This document shows, one piece after another, positions 49,277 to 62,668 of a DNA stretch of 64,000 nucleotides (positions within the stretch are counted from its first letter, which is position 1; each line of letters begins with the position of its first letter). The notes under the pieces were generated by a model. That model was not told where the DNA came from. It did not search any database and saw nothing but the letters and a program-made list of their open reading frames with translations. Source of the stretch: Calliopsis andreniformis (lineage: Eukaryota; Arthropoda; Insecta; Hymenoptera; Andrenidae); contig NC_135073.1 of NCBI RefSeq assembly GCF_051401765.1, forward strand, positions 8,804,001-8,868,000. Direction: 5' to 3'. Made by a program: the position numbers and the translations under genes.

Positions 49277-52200
49277 TGTATGTACGGTAAGATTGCAAAC
49301 ATTTGAATCTACCTCTACGTACCGATTTTCAGCGCTAATTAATAAATTCAATCGTTAAGAACGTAAACCATGTTCACTAAACTGGATATTACAAGATAAT
49401 TTTCATTTTTGTTGATATCAGGTATTCTATGCGCCTACTCTAAATGCTTTCAAACTCTAATAAATATATTTAACAACGAAGTTACAGCAGGGAAACATAA
49501 TATACTGAGAGAATTAATTTTATAACCTATGGTTACTAAAAATTTTTTACACTCTTCACTTAGAATTATAATCCCTCAAAGCTTTAAATTTTCTTCTCTG
49601 TTACACCCTATATTTCACAATTAAAAAACTTAATTTACGGAGTCTTGTAACTTCATTATATAAAGTAACATGTCAAAATGATATTGGAAAAGGATTTTCA
49701 CCCTATTTTCCTCTGCTATCTAGCAGCACTAGGGTGCTTTATTCTACATTGTCCTGAATAGTCGATAATCGGTGTTGTCGTCGAATATTCGAATTCGAAG
49801 ATTTGTACCCAGAACTTTTAACCGCCCACGGAAATCATGATTACTTGTGCTGCTGTGAATACAGTGGGAAAAGGGAACAAAAATAATGTACCCGCCAGGC
49901 TTGAGCCATTTTCATAATTTAGAAGTTTCGGGATCGATCGATCGAATGGTGATAGAGATATTCTCAACGAATAGCCTGGAGATTCTCGGTCAGCCATAAA
50001 TAATCGCTGGCTTGACACGATACCAGGGAATGGTTTACGATGTATAAAACAGACCTCGTGGAACCGTAGTGAATGAACGATCGTTACAAGACGAACGAGC
50101 CTACGGAACTGTGGCTGGCTAAAATTTCTGGGAAATAAGTTTGGAAGGATAGAAAGGAAATTCTAGTTACATTATCCAATAAATCACTTGACATGCTTCG
50201 CCTGCAATTTTTTAGATATACCCTGGCTATACTCTTATTCAGTTTTTGAAAACTATGTTTTGAAAGAAGAACGTTATGCAGTTTTTGAAAAAGGTATCTA
50301 GTTGCAGATTGACTCTACTGTCAATTTTTTATTATGTTATGGATACTGGAAAAATGTATTATTTTATTTTTTGTATCAACATTGTTTAAATTTGATAAAA
50401 ATGATATTACGAAATTAATAAATAGGTGTAAAGCTACATGCAGTATCGACGGAAATATTTTAAAATAAATTATGTAATAAAATATAATAAAAGTAATGTT
50501 ACATAAATATTTAATTCTGCAATATTGAACATATGAATCCTTTGTTAATGTACTAGTTGCTAGGAAAGTAAACTAATCGTTGATCAAACACTGAAAATTA
50601 TTTTTAACACTGTTGAATTTTCTACTTGCGTTAGCTAGGCACGATTTACTCGATTCACTCAGGATTAAATATTCTGCTTGAAAAGATTTCAAAACCTTTT
50701 TACATGTACAATTAGCATAAGAGGATTTGCAGTAAAAGAATAATTTACAACAAAATTCAACCAAATAAAATATTAAGGTGTATGAATAGAGAGTCGGTTT
50801 AACGAACACTGTATAAAATATAAGGAACACTTGGCAAGTATTTGTAAGAAAATTTAAATTTTTGAAGCGAAGAAAATCTCTGCTTTCTCATACGGTCGAT
50901 GTCACGGTCTGAAACCACGTATCTTCAGCTGCTGTGGAAAAGCAATAGGCTTTGTTATGTAAACGACCAGCACAGAAAGTAGAATTAAATTCAGTAAGTT
51001 GATTCCTTTTAGAACTGCGGCTGATCCTTTGCGTACTGTGCACTTCTTTAATAGCATAGCAAGTGCAGAACGACACAGCATACATAATAAGGATTAAAGT
51101 GGTAAAAGTCGCCTAACATTGCGGAATGCTTTCTTCTCGACCCTGCTTCCGCTTCTTTTGCATTAGAACTCGATATTACCCATTCAAGAAAAAAACTATT
51201 GTTATTGGTAATAGTTAGTTTGAAATAATGATGTTATAAAGAGGCCATACTTTTATAAGAATCTTATTAAAAACCTCAAACAGAAAATAGCTTATTTTTT
51301 ACAAAACAAAATAATCTCTTTTTACTATCTATTTTTCAATAGTGTGCAATACAAAAATCTCGTTTACTAAACTGTCTAAAAAATATTTTCGTTACTTTTC
51401 TAGAAGTATTAAATACAAAATACTAATGTAAAAAAGAATAATACATCAAATTTCAGTCAAGTATATATATCACTTAAACAATATTAAAAATCGCATCTTC
51501 TAAAAACAGTAATTTTGTTCACAAAAATAATTTCTACTGTGACTGAATTTTCTGTATAAATCTTGTATACATTTTTTCCTGTTCCGAGAAGTGGCTGGCA
51601 AAGTCAAACTTGTTTTTTCTTTTTATTGTCACAGTGTCTCGCTGTATTCATGTCCATTTAGAGATCTAGTGACACCATGGGATTTAGGAAACTTATTTTC
51701 ACTCTGTTTTCACTGAATACGTGTCGTTGTCTCGTCTGTTGGTTTCAACGATTATCTGGGCTCCTCTAGTATGCAGTAAACGTGCGAACGTGGGTGCAAT
51801 ATCTTAATTCTGTATGCTCGACGCTTTCCACGAAGACAGTCGAGGCGAGAGATTGTTAACGAATCTAAACCCCTACAAGGGTGCATCTCAAGGATGACGT
51901 TTCTCTAAATTCAAATCTGCGTGAATTTGAAATTTCCTTAACAAATATTTCATACTCTTTATTTTATATCTACTTTAGATGTAGGACTCTTCTGAAGTTC
52001 TTCTAATTGATTTTAAATATTGTATAGAATCAAAAAATAAGTTGTAGAAAAACTGTACTATTTTAACTCTAAGTAGAACAGTTTTATTTTGAACGAATAT
52101 CAAAAATATTTTTTAATTTGACGCAGGAAATAAAAAACTAAAAATGCTTGAAAAAGTAAATGAGATAATTGAATAGGTTATCAATATTTTACGTCATTTC

Positions 52201-53516
52201 ATATTTGGCAACAGAAATATGACAATACAGAATCGTAATATTTGGTCATCTGCTTTGAAAACGTAACTATTTTCATCGAACAGGGAAAACAACTACTCTC
52301 GATAGCTGCTGTAGAAAGTCAATATTGTCTCACTAAAAGGCAAGGTTTTCCTACAAAATGGGTAACAGAACGATGCCGCAGGTGCAAATATGTAACTGTA
52401 ATTAAAATCAGTCTGATAGGGTGCCAATACTAAATATTTCAACGTACTTTACAAGTAGTTCATATACTTCAATAAGTTCAATTAATTTGGCTCACTGAAT
52501 AGAATTTTCGATCTTCCTTTACATTACACGAAGAAAGATATTGTCTCACCACTAGAGTACTCTTGTACACCTAGAAATCACTAAATTAAATATGATAATA
52601 ATTACATTATGTTACATCAAGTAACCTCTGCATCCTACAGCACTAGACCACAACTGATTGAAGTCGAACTAACGAAATTTTTATAACTAAAAGAGTGATG
52701 TTCCAACTGATGTGATATCGCTATGTGATATTCTAAGTGACAAAACTTGAACATACTTCTTTCGATGCTCGTGAGTACAGTCAACTTTGCATAGAACAGT
52801 CGACTGTAGCAGTACGAAATTTGTTCAAATTCTTTCGAATATACACAGGATGTTGAACGACGACCGAAATTTCCGGATGCGACGTGACCCACTTTCGCTC
52901 GCGGATACACGAACGCCGAGACTGGCAGTGGTGGGAAAAAATAGAAAAAGAGAAACACTGATTCAGAAACCGCTGGTGACCACTGTATGAACACGAAGCT
53001 TGCGGTGTGTCATGGAAGACGCGCAAGTGAGAAATACGTTTGTGAGGGTGAAAAGCCGACAGTGAAATATTCAAAATTATACTTCCTCTCTAAACGAGGG
53101 CGTTCCAGCAACGGAAAGTCGCACTAGGACAATGAGACAAAGGCGATTTTAAAGGGAGAGGCTTTTCACTCGAATGCTAATCTGTGACCAGTGTAACTTC
53201 GAGTCTCTTTCTTTTTTAAAATGATTTAAAGCAGTAGTTCAAAGCGTGATGAATAGTTATTAAAATTGAAAGTAGAATATGGTAACAAAGCTGTAATCGA
53301 CTGATTGATAAATTTCATATTATTTTTTACTACTTTTTTAAATGAAATTCTTCAATCTTTAATCGTTATACTCGAAGTATACAGTATCATGTGAAAATGA
53401 ATTTTAGGGAATTTTATAGGATAGGAACAAAATTGAATTATTGTTGTAACTATGTAATAAGTATTTAGATAGTGCGTAATGGTTAATAGATAATAATATT
53501 CAGCAAGGAGTAGAGG

Positions 53517-53652
53517 CTGGAATACAGTCAGACACTGAATAAGTAGCATTACCTCGAATATAGTCAGACACAGGATAAGTAGCATCGTCTCGAATACAGC
53601 CAGACGCAAAATAAGTAGTATCACCTCGAATATAGCCAGACATACATTAAGT
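53517..53652. repeat. 36-bp tandem minisatellite, ~3.7 copies
   Basis: The unit is cctcgaatatagtcagacac followed by aggataagtagcatcg, with substitutions but no length change between copies. The unit is a multiple of three, so the - strand reads as a 12-residue hydrophobic repeat (MLLILCLTIFE-like). I consider that frame incidental. Confidence 0.8.
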
Positions 53653-56600
53653 ACAATAAATAGCTCAATATTTTTGCTATAGAAATTGTTCTAACCTTTA
53701 AAATATTCTAATTTGTAAAATTATTTATTACAAGTGGCTGTATACTACATCTCTTGCTTGAATTAATGTTCTTGTTAACATTTCGATAACAAGTATTAAG
53801 AAGTTTACAAGAAGAACGTACAATTTTGCAGTTGCTCTAGTGAAATTAATTTTTCGAATCATTAATTAACATTCTGAAATCGACAGTTGTCTGATAAACT
53901 GTGGAGTTTATCAGCAAATTGAATTCATTTAAAATAGAATCTTCAAAATAGCAAATTCGACAGGACCATTAATCCTTCAGTCATAAATTCTCTACCATAT
54001 CCACACGGTGGGAGAAATGTGAATCGATTTTCTCAATTAGTCACACTGTCATCATTCTTAACGCAACGGCGTAAATCACGATGATGAATACGATCCTCGT
54101 TTTACCATGAGAGCCAGGTGGAAGTTAATAAGCATACAGAGTCCATTTCCTCTAGAAATGGGAGCTGTATATTACATGTAACGCCACAATTATTATAAAA
54201 TATGAAATAGTCACTGTCTGTAGGCAGAAATTCTTAGAAACATTTCATCCAGAAAAAAAAGAAGAGAAAAAATGTTACCTACTTAAGAAACTCTTGTGGA
54301 CTACAAATTATTACACAAGTGCATGTTATGGAAAATTATACAGAAATCACGTGCAAGTAGAACGTCAAGAAGTATATCATTTTTGAAGTAAGGATTCTTT
54401 CAGCAGCCTTCGAGTGCCGGTATTCGGAATATTTTTTCCATAGCCAAAGGCAATATGCAAACGAGGTCAGAAACGTGGTCGTATTAGAATTTACTTTTGC
54501 TAGAGCAAATTTACCGAAAATCGAATCGCTGAGCAGACCTCGATGTACGCGAGCGTCTCGAAAAGGGCTGACTCCCTGGTACGGCCACTGGCGAAATTGT
54601 TTCCGGAGGAGATTATTGCATCCTTGGTTTAATCGAGGCCCGTAACGTCGACGGAAGTATAAAATGCTTCGCTTTCGTGGTTGAACGCCATAGGAATAAA
54701 TCAACCATACACAGACGTTAAGAAAATTGCTTCTAAGTATAATGACCGGAATGGAACTTTTAAATGAGTCCAAAATGTGAGAGCGCAGTTACAAGAGTGC
54801 TATCATTATTATAATGATTCATGCGTAAATCTTTTTAGCAAATCAGGTTGTTACTCCCACAATATGTCGATAATCTTCAACACTATGAGGAATTAATTCA
54901 TGAAACTTTGTGTAATTCTAATTTTACTGCAACTGTTCAGTGGTAATTATAATTTACTTTAACTGTGACCCTGTGTAGTTATGTAACTATTTTGTAAGTT
55001 AATTTTATACCAAATGAAGATACAAGAAACTTTTAATGGTTAATTACTTTTTATCTTTTGTGCTACGTAAGTTATTATAATTGTGTAGGATACAATCTTA
55101 AGGCTTCACTGAGATATTGATACAGATAAGGATTTGAATATTTAATTTAATGGAGCTTTGAAATTTTTCTGACTCCTCTCGGTTCCTATACGTTATTGAA
55201 ATATCCCATGTTCTATCCTCCTACCTTACTAAAGTATTCTTGTGGTCTTATATGGCGTTGAAAAATTGTTAAGGTGCCATTCAGTCTTCCCTCAAGAGAC
55301 AGACCAGATAGCTCTTTGAGTATCTCAGCGATACATTGGAACATAAAATATTTCACTAAAGTGTTGAAACAGAAAATACAACTCGGAAATATTTCAAGCT
55401 CAGTGCGAGCATCACTTCTTACGTGCACTTTAATGAAACATTCCAAATTCCACTTACTCTTCCATTTCCCCGAAACACCCTGAGATACAGTTTCCTTAAA
55501 GTTATCTACAGTTAACAACATCAAATTACGTGGAAACGTGCCCCATTATTACTGTCAGAGGATTGAATAACATTTGCTCTCCAATATGCATTCCATAATT
55601 CGCAATTTTCATATAGAGCCGCAATTATTCCATAAAATGACGCGAGGATTTAATGCGTTCAAAATTAATTCAGAATTGATCCACCACTGACATCGAACCG
55701 AATATCAGCTGCTCGTTATTAGCTTTCTAACGATCTCATTGCCACCCGCTATGCTTCAGAAAATGTCAATGGAGTTGATAAATCAGCAGTTGGTGATTAT
55801 TACTGCTCCAAGATCTAAAATTGTGACTGATGGCACTCGTGCTTGTCGATAGCGATAACCTGTCTGACGAGCACTAGCAATTGCTTCCTTCGAGTCTGGT
55901 GTCTCCCTTTTTACCTTTCCCACCCGTGTTTTAATTAAATTGCCCTTCCAGAGAAGAGACAGATCGAAACGTATGATACAATACACCGATATCATACGGA
56001 GTAGAAATTACGACGAGATGAACTGTACAGGAACTGATATAAATCATACGAGCAGGGGAAATGAACAAAGTCAATTCTGAAATTGGTAAATACGTGTTTG
56101 GCAGTATTGGAGACAGTTCATGGATCAACAGTACCTACGTATCGCTGAGGCGCTGGAGAATCGGAAAAATTCGGTAATATTTCATGGGCCACTCTCAGAC
56201 ACGCGGAATTTAAAATATAGAGCAATTAGATTTAACGCCACTTTTGGAGTTGGGCTCTTTTATATTTGTGAAGTATTCGTGTGAAGATGAAACGAAAAAA
56301 GACTAATAATAAATGACAGCGATTATTCTTTTTTTTTATTACTCAGCATGGACGATTCTAAATTTAAAAATTGTTTAATTTAAAGATTTTAACATTTCCT
56401 AATCTTTAGATATCTCTGTAATGCCAAATTTCTTTTACTTAATACGTAACAAAAATGACTGATTTATCGCTAAGAGATTGTATATATTGCTAATACTCTT
56501 CCTCATTTTTAAAACACTTTTGACATATGTATTCCAATACTTGTAAAATAAAATAATCATTTTACCGTGTACAGTAGTTTTATGAATAAAGAAATGAGAA

Positions 56601-57106
56601 CAATAGTAGAGTTTGATTCTTCCGATAGGCTCCAATTCTGTGGACTTCTATACAACCTAAAAACAATTTGCTTTAATCTTGTTGCCCTATGCGTCTCGCT
56701 TTCAATTGAGATCGATCAGCTAAAGTGAGACAGCTTTTTCAGATAAATCAATGATAGGAATTTTGCAATGTAAATATTTATTTTTCGGGCAGAGAGCTTT
56801 AATTTGACTGGATAGCTTGTGTTTTGTGAATTTTGTGAATTGTGAACGAAATGTTATCTGAACAGGTAATACGAGTTTACATAGAAGAAACGTTTAAAAA
56901 ATGTTCTAAAAAATTATATCTATAATAACAGAGGAAAAGGTGTTAACATAAAACCCCAGTTTATTTTTTGACAATTTATCACAAAATAATGCATTAAATG
57001 ATTTAAATTAAGGTTTACTTTAATTTTCACACATCTTCTTTTATATTTAAGCTTAAATAGAAAAAAAGATCTTTTACTCAGGAAATTTCAATTTTAATTT
57101 CAAATT

Positions 57107-57307
57107 TCAACTAGAGGTACTATAAAAACCCAGATTTTCTTTAATAAAAGACAGATATATCGATATATTATTGTTGACAAATCTTTGCAATATGATTTTG
57201 AGTACAGAAAATAGTTTGGCTGCTTTATTTGGACCCATTTCCTTTGCTTTCACTGGTTCCATGTTATCATCTTTCCCTCTATAAAATATAAAAGTACATA
57301 ATATCAT
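57107..57307 (-). pseudogene. Degraded pogo/Tigger-type transposase N-terminus (psq helix-turn-helix)
   Basis: The - strand frame contains NMEPVKAKEMGPNKAAKLFS, then VLKIILQRFV. This matches the pipsqueak-type DNA-binding motif of pogo/Tigger/jerky proteins: (N/D)ME-A-..-V..G-MG-KKAAK-F-VP-TTL-R-V. Residues between 'ME' and 'V' are lost compared with the usual spacing, and no DDE catalytic region follows in frame. It is a relic rather than a gene. A domesticated exon is an unlikely alternative. Confidence 0.5.
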
Positions 57308-60300
57308 AAGCTATAAAGAAAGAAACGAAATCCTTCACGAAATTACATTTTCACACGCTCGTATTCTCTGCCCAACTACCACTTATGGACTCTCTAAACT
57401 CTCTAGAGATCCTTAAAGTTTAACAGATCCTTTTCCATGGCACACAATACGAGAACATAAATTATACATATTAATGTAGTCCGAGAAAAGACGTTCCTTT
57501 TAAGATTGTAGACATAATTAAGCCTGACATTTCAGAGCATTCTTTCTGTGGCACGAGTCCATATGGAATGAAGAGCTGTAACTCTTCTGCCTGTGGTGCT
57601 CTCATTTCGCAGCTAACAACGGAAGAGAGAGATCCAGAAACATGGTGGTTCGAAACGTGACTACGCGTTCCCAGCTGCTCGTCAATGCAATGACATTGTG
57701 CAGCAAAACGGAAGAACAAACAAAAAATGCATACAAGTTTACATCTCGAGGAGCGAAACAGCGGAGAACTGCACCTGAATTTCAAGTGGCAAGTCCCAAT
57801 TGGGATTCAAAGTCGCAAATTCTGGATTCTAGGATTAAGCAGCAGGTGCCGCAAGGGGTCGTTTGAATATTGGTTGCTCTTCTACATCAATGAACGGGAA
57901 TAATACACCCTCGTGCAAGATTAAGTACGTAAGGCCTACTTAAGCTTAAACGTGCTGTGAAATATGTACGTGGTGTCGCGTTAAAGTTTCGGGATAGACA
58001 GAAAATTTGCGCCGCGGAAAGAGGGCTCGAGTGGATGTTGATTAGTGTATTGTTCAACCAGTATCTGGAAAGGAGAAGTGTTTCAACCCATTAAGACCCA
58101 AAGTTGAGTAAACATTTCATTCATTTTTTTAGGAAATTTATATTATTGAATTCTGTTTCTTCATGTTACTGTTATGTTACGTTTACACAACTTGAGGTCT
58201 GCATGGGTTAAGAAAATATCACTTTTTATTTGTGAGTTCTTACACTTACTGAATCAAAATTCTAAGTGGAAAAATTTTAAGACTATTTCTAGTAGTATGT
58301 TATTTTATAATGATATAATTTGCTCAAATTATGAAATAAAAAAATGAAATTATAAAATTGTAAGCCTAAAATTAAAGAACTAATATGCTAATATAGAATA
58401 CGTAGAAGTTAAAAAATATTTAGATTCTAAGCTCAACTTTGTACTAATTTTTCTCAACTTTAACATAAAAAGGAATAGATTGCCGAAACAACAATAATTT
58501 CTCTTGGTAGTCAAAATGGTCCCTATTTCTTTGAGAAAGAATCAGAATACATAAAATCCAATTATTTATAAACCCTTGGTGTATTTCAGTTTCAGGATTA
58601 CGATGTTACGCTAACCAAAAGAATATAAACATGCATGAAAAATGTGAAAAACATGAATCCCGTACGTCTGTGAATACAGAAGGAAACTATCATTTTCTCT
58701 TCCACTATCCACAATGTCCTTTGGGAAAATGTTGTCTTATTGCGTCGAAATCGGCTTTCCAGTGCATGTCGTGCACACGCGGTGCATTTGCATGTAACTG
58801 TCTCATCCTGACGGAAATACATGAAATATCCGATTTCGAGTCGTGTGAAACTTGTAGGCTCGAATTCAATAATAGTTTCGTTGCACAATATTAGACAGAG
58901 CCGAAAGCTTTACCTACTGTCTGTCGAGCTTCTCACCAGTGTGGTTTCATGTCGCAGTACCAAAACGTAGTAATTGGACTTGAATGGGCAATATGTATGT
59001 AATAAGCGCGCTGTATGCTGCTTTACACGACTTTAATTGCAGCGATATGAATCGTTGAACATTCATACGAAAGAAATTTCATTAAAACACAATTTGGGAG
59101 AATGCCTACATATACCCACATATATTTAACAGTTTCAAATTTTGCAATTCTAAAAAAGTGTAACAGAGACAATGTACAGAGTACTTTATCTATTATAGTT
59201 TGAAATAGTAGTTTGTATCTTTAAGCATTTATCAATTTCTCTACTGATGTCATTTAGAATATTTCATCACATTATTTGACAATGTTATTTCTTGGGATCC
59301 AAATATATTTTCTTTATTCTAAGTATCTTTAAATCTCTAAATCGGTCAAAATCATTTTCCTTTTCTATAGATATCCTAACGTCTAATTCTAAACATTTTT
59401 TGCAGAGCTTCAGAAAAATATGTTATCGACGTATAGTATAAAGAACAATTTTGTAAACATTGATTCTCTGCGGCTTTGTTTCTATACTGAATATATATGA
59501 GAGACGGTGTTGAGTGCACGCTGAAGATACGAAAAAGCGAATAGAGAAAAATTGATAAAATATCGAGCAAGGTGTATTAAGAAGAATGAATGAGACACAA
59601 ACACGTACTCATCAAAGAAAAAAGTTTGTGTATGTATCACAGACACGATCGTTAGGTGAAAATTACGTTCGATGGCGTGCAGACGAGGGAGACTACACTA
59701 TCGACAGTTCTATAAATAATAGGGATACGTTGTTGAACCTAAGTTATTGTGTACAATATCCGATAAAGTTGATCGATAACAGATGCAATATCGAGCATCT
59801 CTAAATGTACAACACGTAGAAAGAACAAATTTGCATTGAGATAAGATAATACCATTAGCTGTCATCTGTTTTTCGTAATCAAAATACGAAATTACAATTT
59901 ATTAGCACGTGGCTGTACGTGCTCGCAATTGCGACTAATTTACATTTTTTATATGTTCAACTCGAGATAAATTTCATCCACGATATTGGTTATAATATAA
60001 TTATGCAGTGGATATATATTCGTGATTACGAAACTATTTTACACATTGAAATAAAACAAAAATAGAAATTAACAAACATGCATTTAAGGCTTCATTTTAA
60101 AGTTATTAATTGTTTAGAGAACGCTAAAAAACGAGTGAAATGTGTCTGACTTGAGACTTACTCTACTGCTGATATGAAGTAGTTAGATCAGACACAGCGA
60201 ATTCAGTAGAATAGCGAACATGCGTTTTGTCAACAATTAATTAATTCGAAAACAAAGCATCAAACGCAATTTTATCTTGACGTGTAGAATCACCCTTTAA

Positions 60301-62587
60301 AATTTCTGACACCTGTCGAACACCCTCTATTTAGGATGAAATATGAAAAGCAATTTTGCATGAAACTGTCGGGTAAGTTTATTATTTCTGGAAGAATAGT
60401 GTCTCCTGTTTTTTTAATTTTCCAGAATATTATTACTGGAAAAAAAGGAGAAAAACTGTAATCAAGATTGGCAGGTGTCACGCAAACCTCTATTGATTTT
60501 TGTCGCACATCACGTTGATCCAAGAGAAATTCGATCTGCAAAATTAGTTATAATACGATTACTGTGGGAAAACCCATGGGAATTGGCTTAAAATGGAAAT
60601 TTCTCCTGCGACATTACTATTCGATGTTTTATCCCGATTGCGTATACCGTGTTACCACCGAATTGAATTTAGAGTTAAACTGATTCCGTATTACTTCGCA
60701 TGCTAATTGTATCCGCGATCGTAAGCCGCAATTATAAATTGAAATTTCGCACGCAAGTGTGTTGATTATGTAAAGCTTCATAGCTCTTTCGACACCTTGA
60801 CTCAATGTGAAGCAAAATTGAAAGATCCTTCAGTATTCTCTGAAAACTACTACCATCGTTCAGTATACAAAACTAAAATTAATTTGTATATTTACATCAA
60901 ATTTATGACCTAAAATATTCATAATTTTGGCATCCAAGACAGTGTAAATTCTTCAACTAAAAATTTTTCTATTCATAAAAATGTAACTCAGTTTGCAAAC
61001 ATACCATGCATATTTTAATTATCCAGCTCGATATAGCTTCACAGAAATACTATGCTGATACAGTATCAAATATGCAATTGAAATCACGATCTCTTTATGC
61101 AAATTCACGAGTTGACAAATTCGAGCGTTTAATAACTAATATCATTTAATGGAAGCTTTGATACATTAACAGGTAATTGCATGTTAGCGGAAATTTTATT
61201 GACAGCCAGTACGTTGTACGGACAGCATTATAGTGGCAAGAATTCATTCTCGTTAAACATTAATGGGGTAGAACACTTGTATCACCACACATTAATGCAG
61301 AACACATACTATTTGACAGAAATTGCAGTAGCACCAAAGTAAATTATTGAAGGAGCAATTAGGTGATTGAACCTACACGTACCTGGAAATATAAACAAAC
61401 CTTAGAATGCTACAGGTGGTGTTCGAAAAGAAAAGGCTAATATAACATAGGGGAAACGAGGAGAAAGATTAACTTTACTAGATCCAAATAATAATTAAAC
61501 ATCCAATAAGAATGAATACTTAATCACATTGTATCAATTAAGATTCGATTTCTGACCCTTCTCAATTTTCAAAGTTAGTTATTTCAGAAGATTACCTTCT
61601 AATTTTAGACATGTACCTAATTCTATCAAACATATGATTTCGAGCAAAAATACTCGAGCTTGAAATTAAAGTAAATCGACTTTTTATTACTTTAAATGAT
61701 TTTCACAAGTGAAATATTATATAGATATTATTAAATAAATATTCCAATTAGATATCCTAAAACCTTTGCATTTTAAAATCTGTTCCTATTATTTATATTT
61801 ATTATTTGACATATATTATGCGTTGGGATTAAATGAGCTTGTATAATCTATATAATTTCCAATACAGCTAATTATTGTAACAGGAAATGAAATCTTTTAC
61901 ATGCTGCTCCATGTTATAACTGGGTATCCGTTTCCGATAGAATAGAAACTACAAGAGGATGGATATAACTTGTATTGCAAATTGTGTGCGAACCTTACAT
62001 ACCAGTAAAAACGTTCTCTGTGCGCCACGAAATGGAATATTGGCACATGCTCCAATCCGTTCCTTGGATCTTCCCTTCATAACACTGGTAATCGAAATCG
62101 AGATAGGTCGTGAAGAAATCTTTTAAATTGAAAAGTCAAGCAGGGACCTTTCTAAGGTAAGCTACATCTATTAGAAATAGTGATATATATTTTTGTTAAC
62201 TATCTCTTTTATTGTGTGACTATTAACTATTATTTTGTATATTTTTTAAAGTAGTTTTAAACAATTCAAAGTTGCTACAACCTTTATTCACTTTAATATT
62301 ATTTTTACAACTTGTGTCACCTATAGCAAATACTTATCATTATCCCATATATTCTACACGAAACTCACTTGTTAGATAAAATAAAAATTAAAAATGTTTA
62401 AGCATGATTTAAGTAGATTTATCTCTTGATATTTATTAAAGGAGAGCATTTATTTTTAACTAACTGTAAATGAAATTATCTTCTTAAGTACGACTAGACT
62501 TTTCACGGCGCTGTATCTCTGTACGACTCGGTTCAACGCGAATTGTACATAAATAATGTACTCCTACCATTCAAAAGCATGACATCC

Positions 62588-62668
62588 ATAAAAGCCACCA
62601 TAGACCACTACAGTGGCGTACCGTTTAAAAAGATAATCTACGCGAAAGTCACCATAGTGGCGTTCACT
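62588..62668. repeat. Two short related copies with internal inversions
   Basis: gccaccataga-ccactacagtggcg and gtcaccata-gtggcg lie about 55 bases apart; each is partly self-complementary (GCCAC/GTGGC). They may be the end of a degraded transposon, followed by taagaggttaa. Confidence 0.35.

Noticed and set aside
54336..54773. 145-codon frame on the - strand
   Set aside because: No resemblance to any family known to me and no supporting signals.
60140..60197. gtgtctga...tcagacac inverted repeat as a MITE or small RNA
   Set aside because: Only 8 bp of outer stem and a patchy inner stem; too weak to call.
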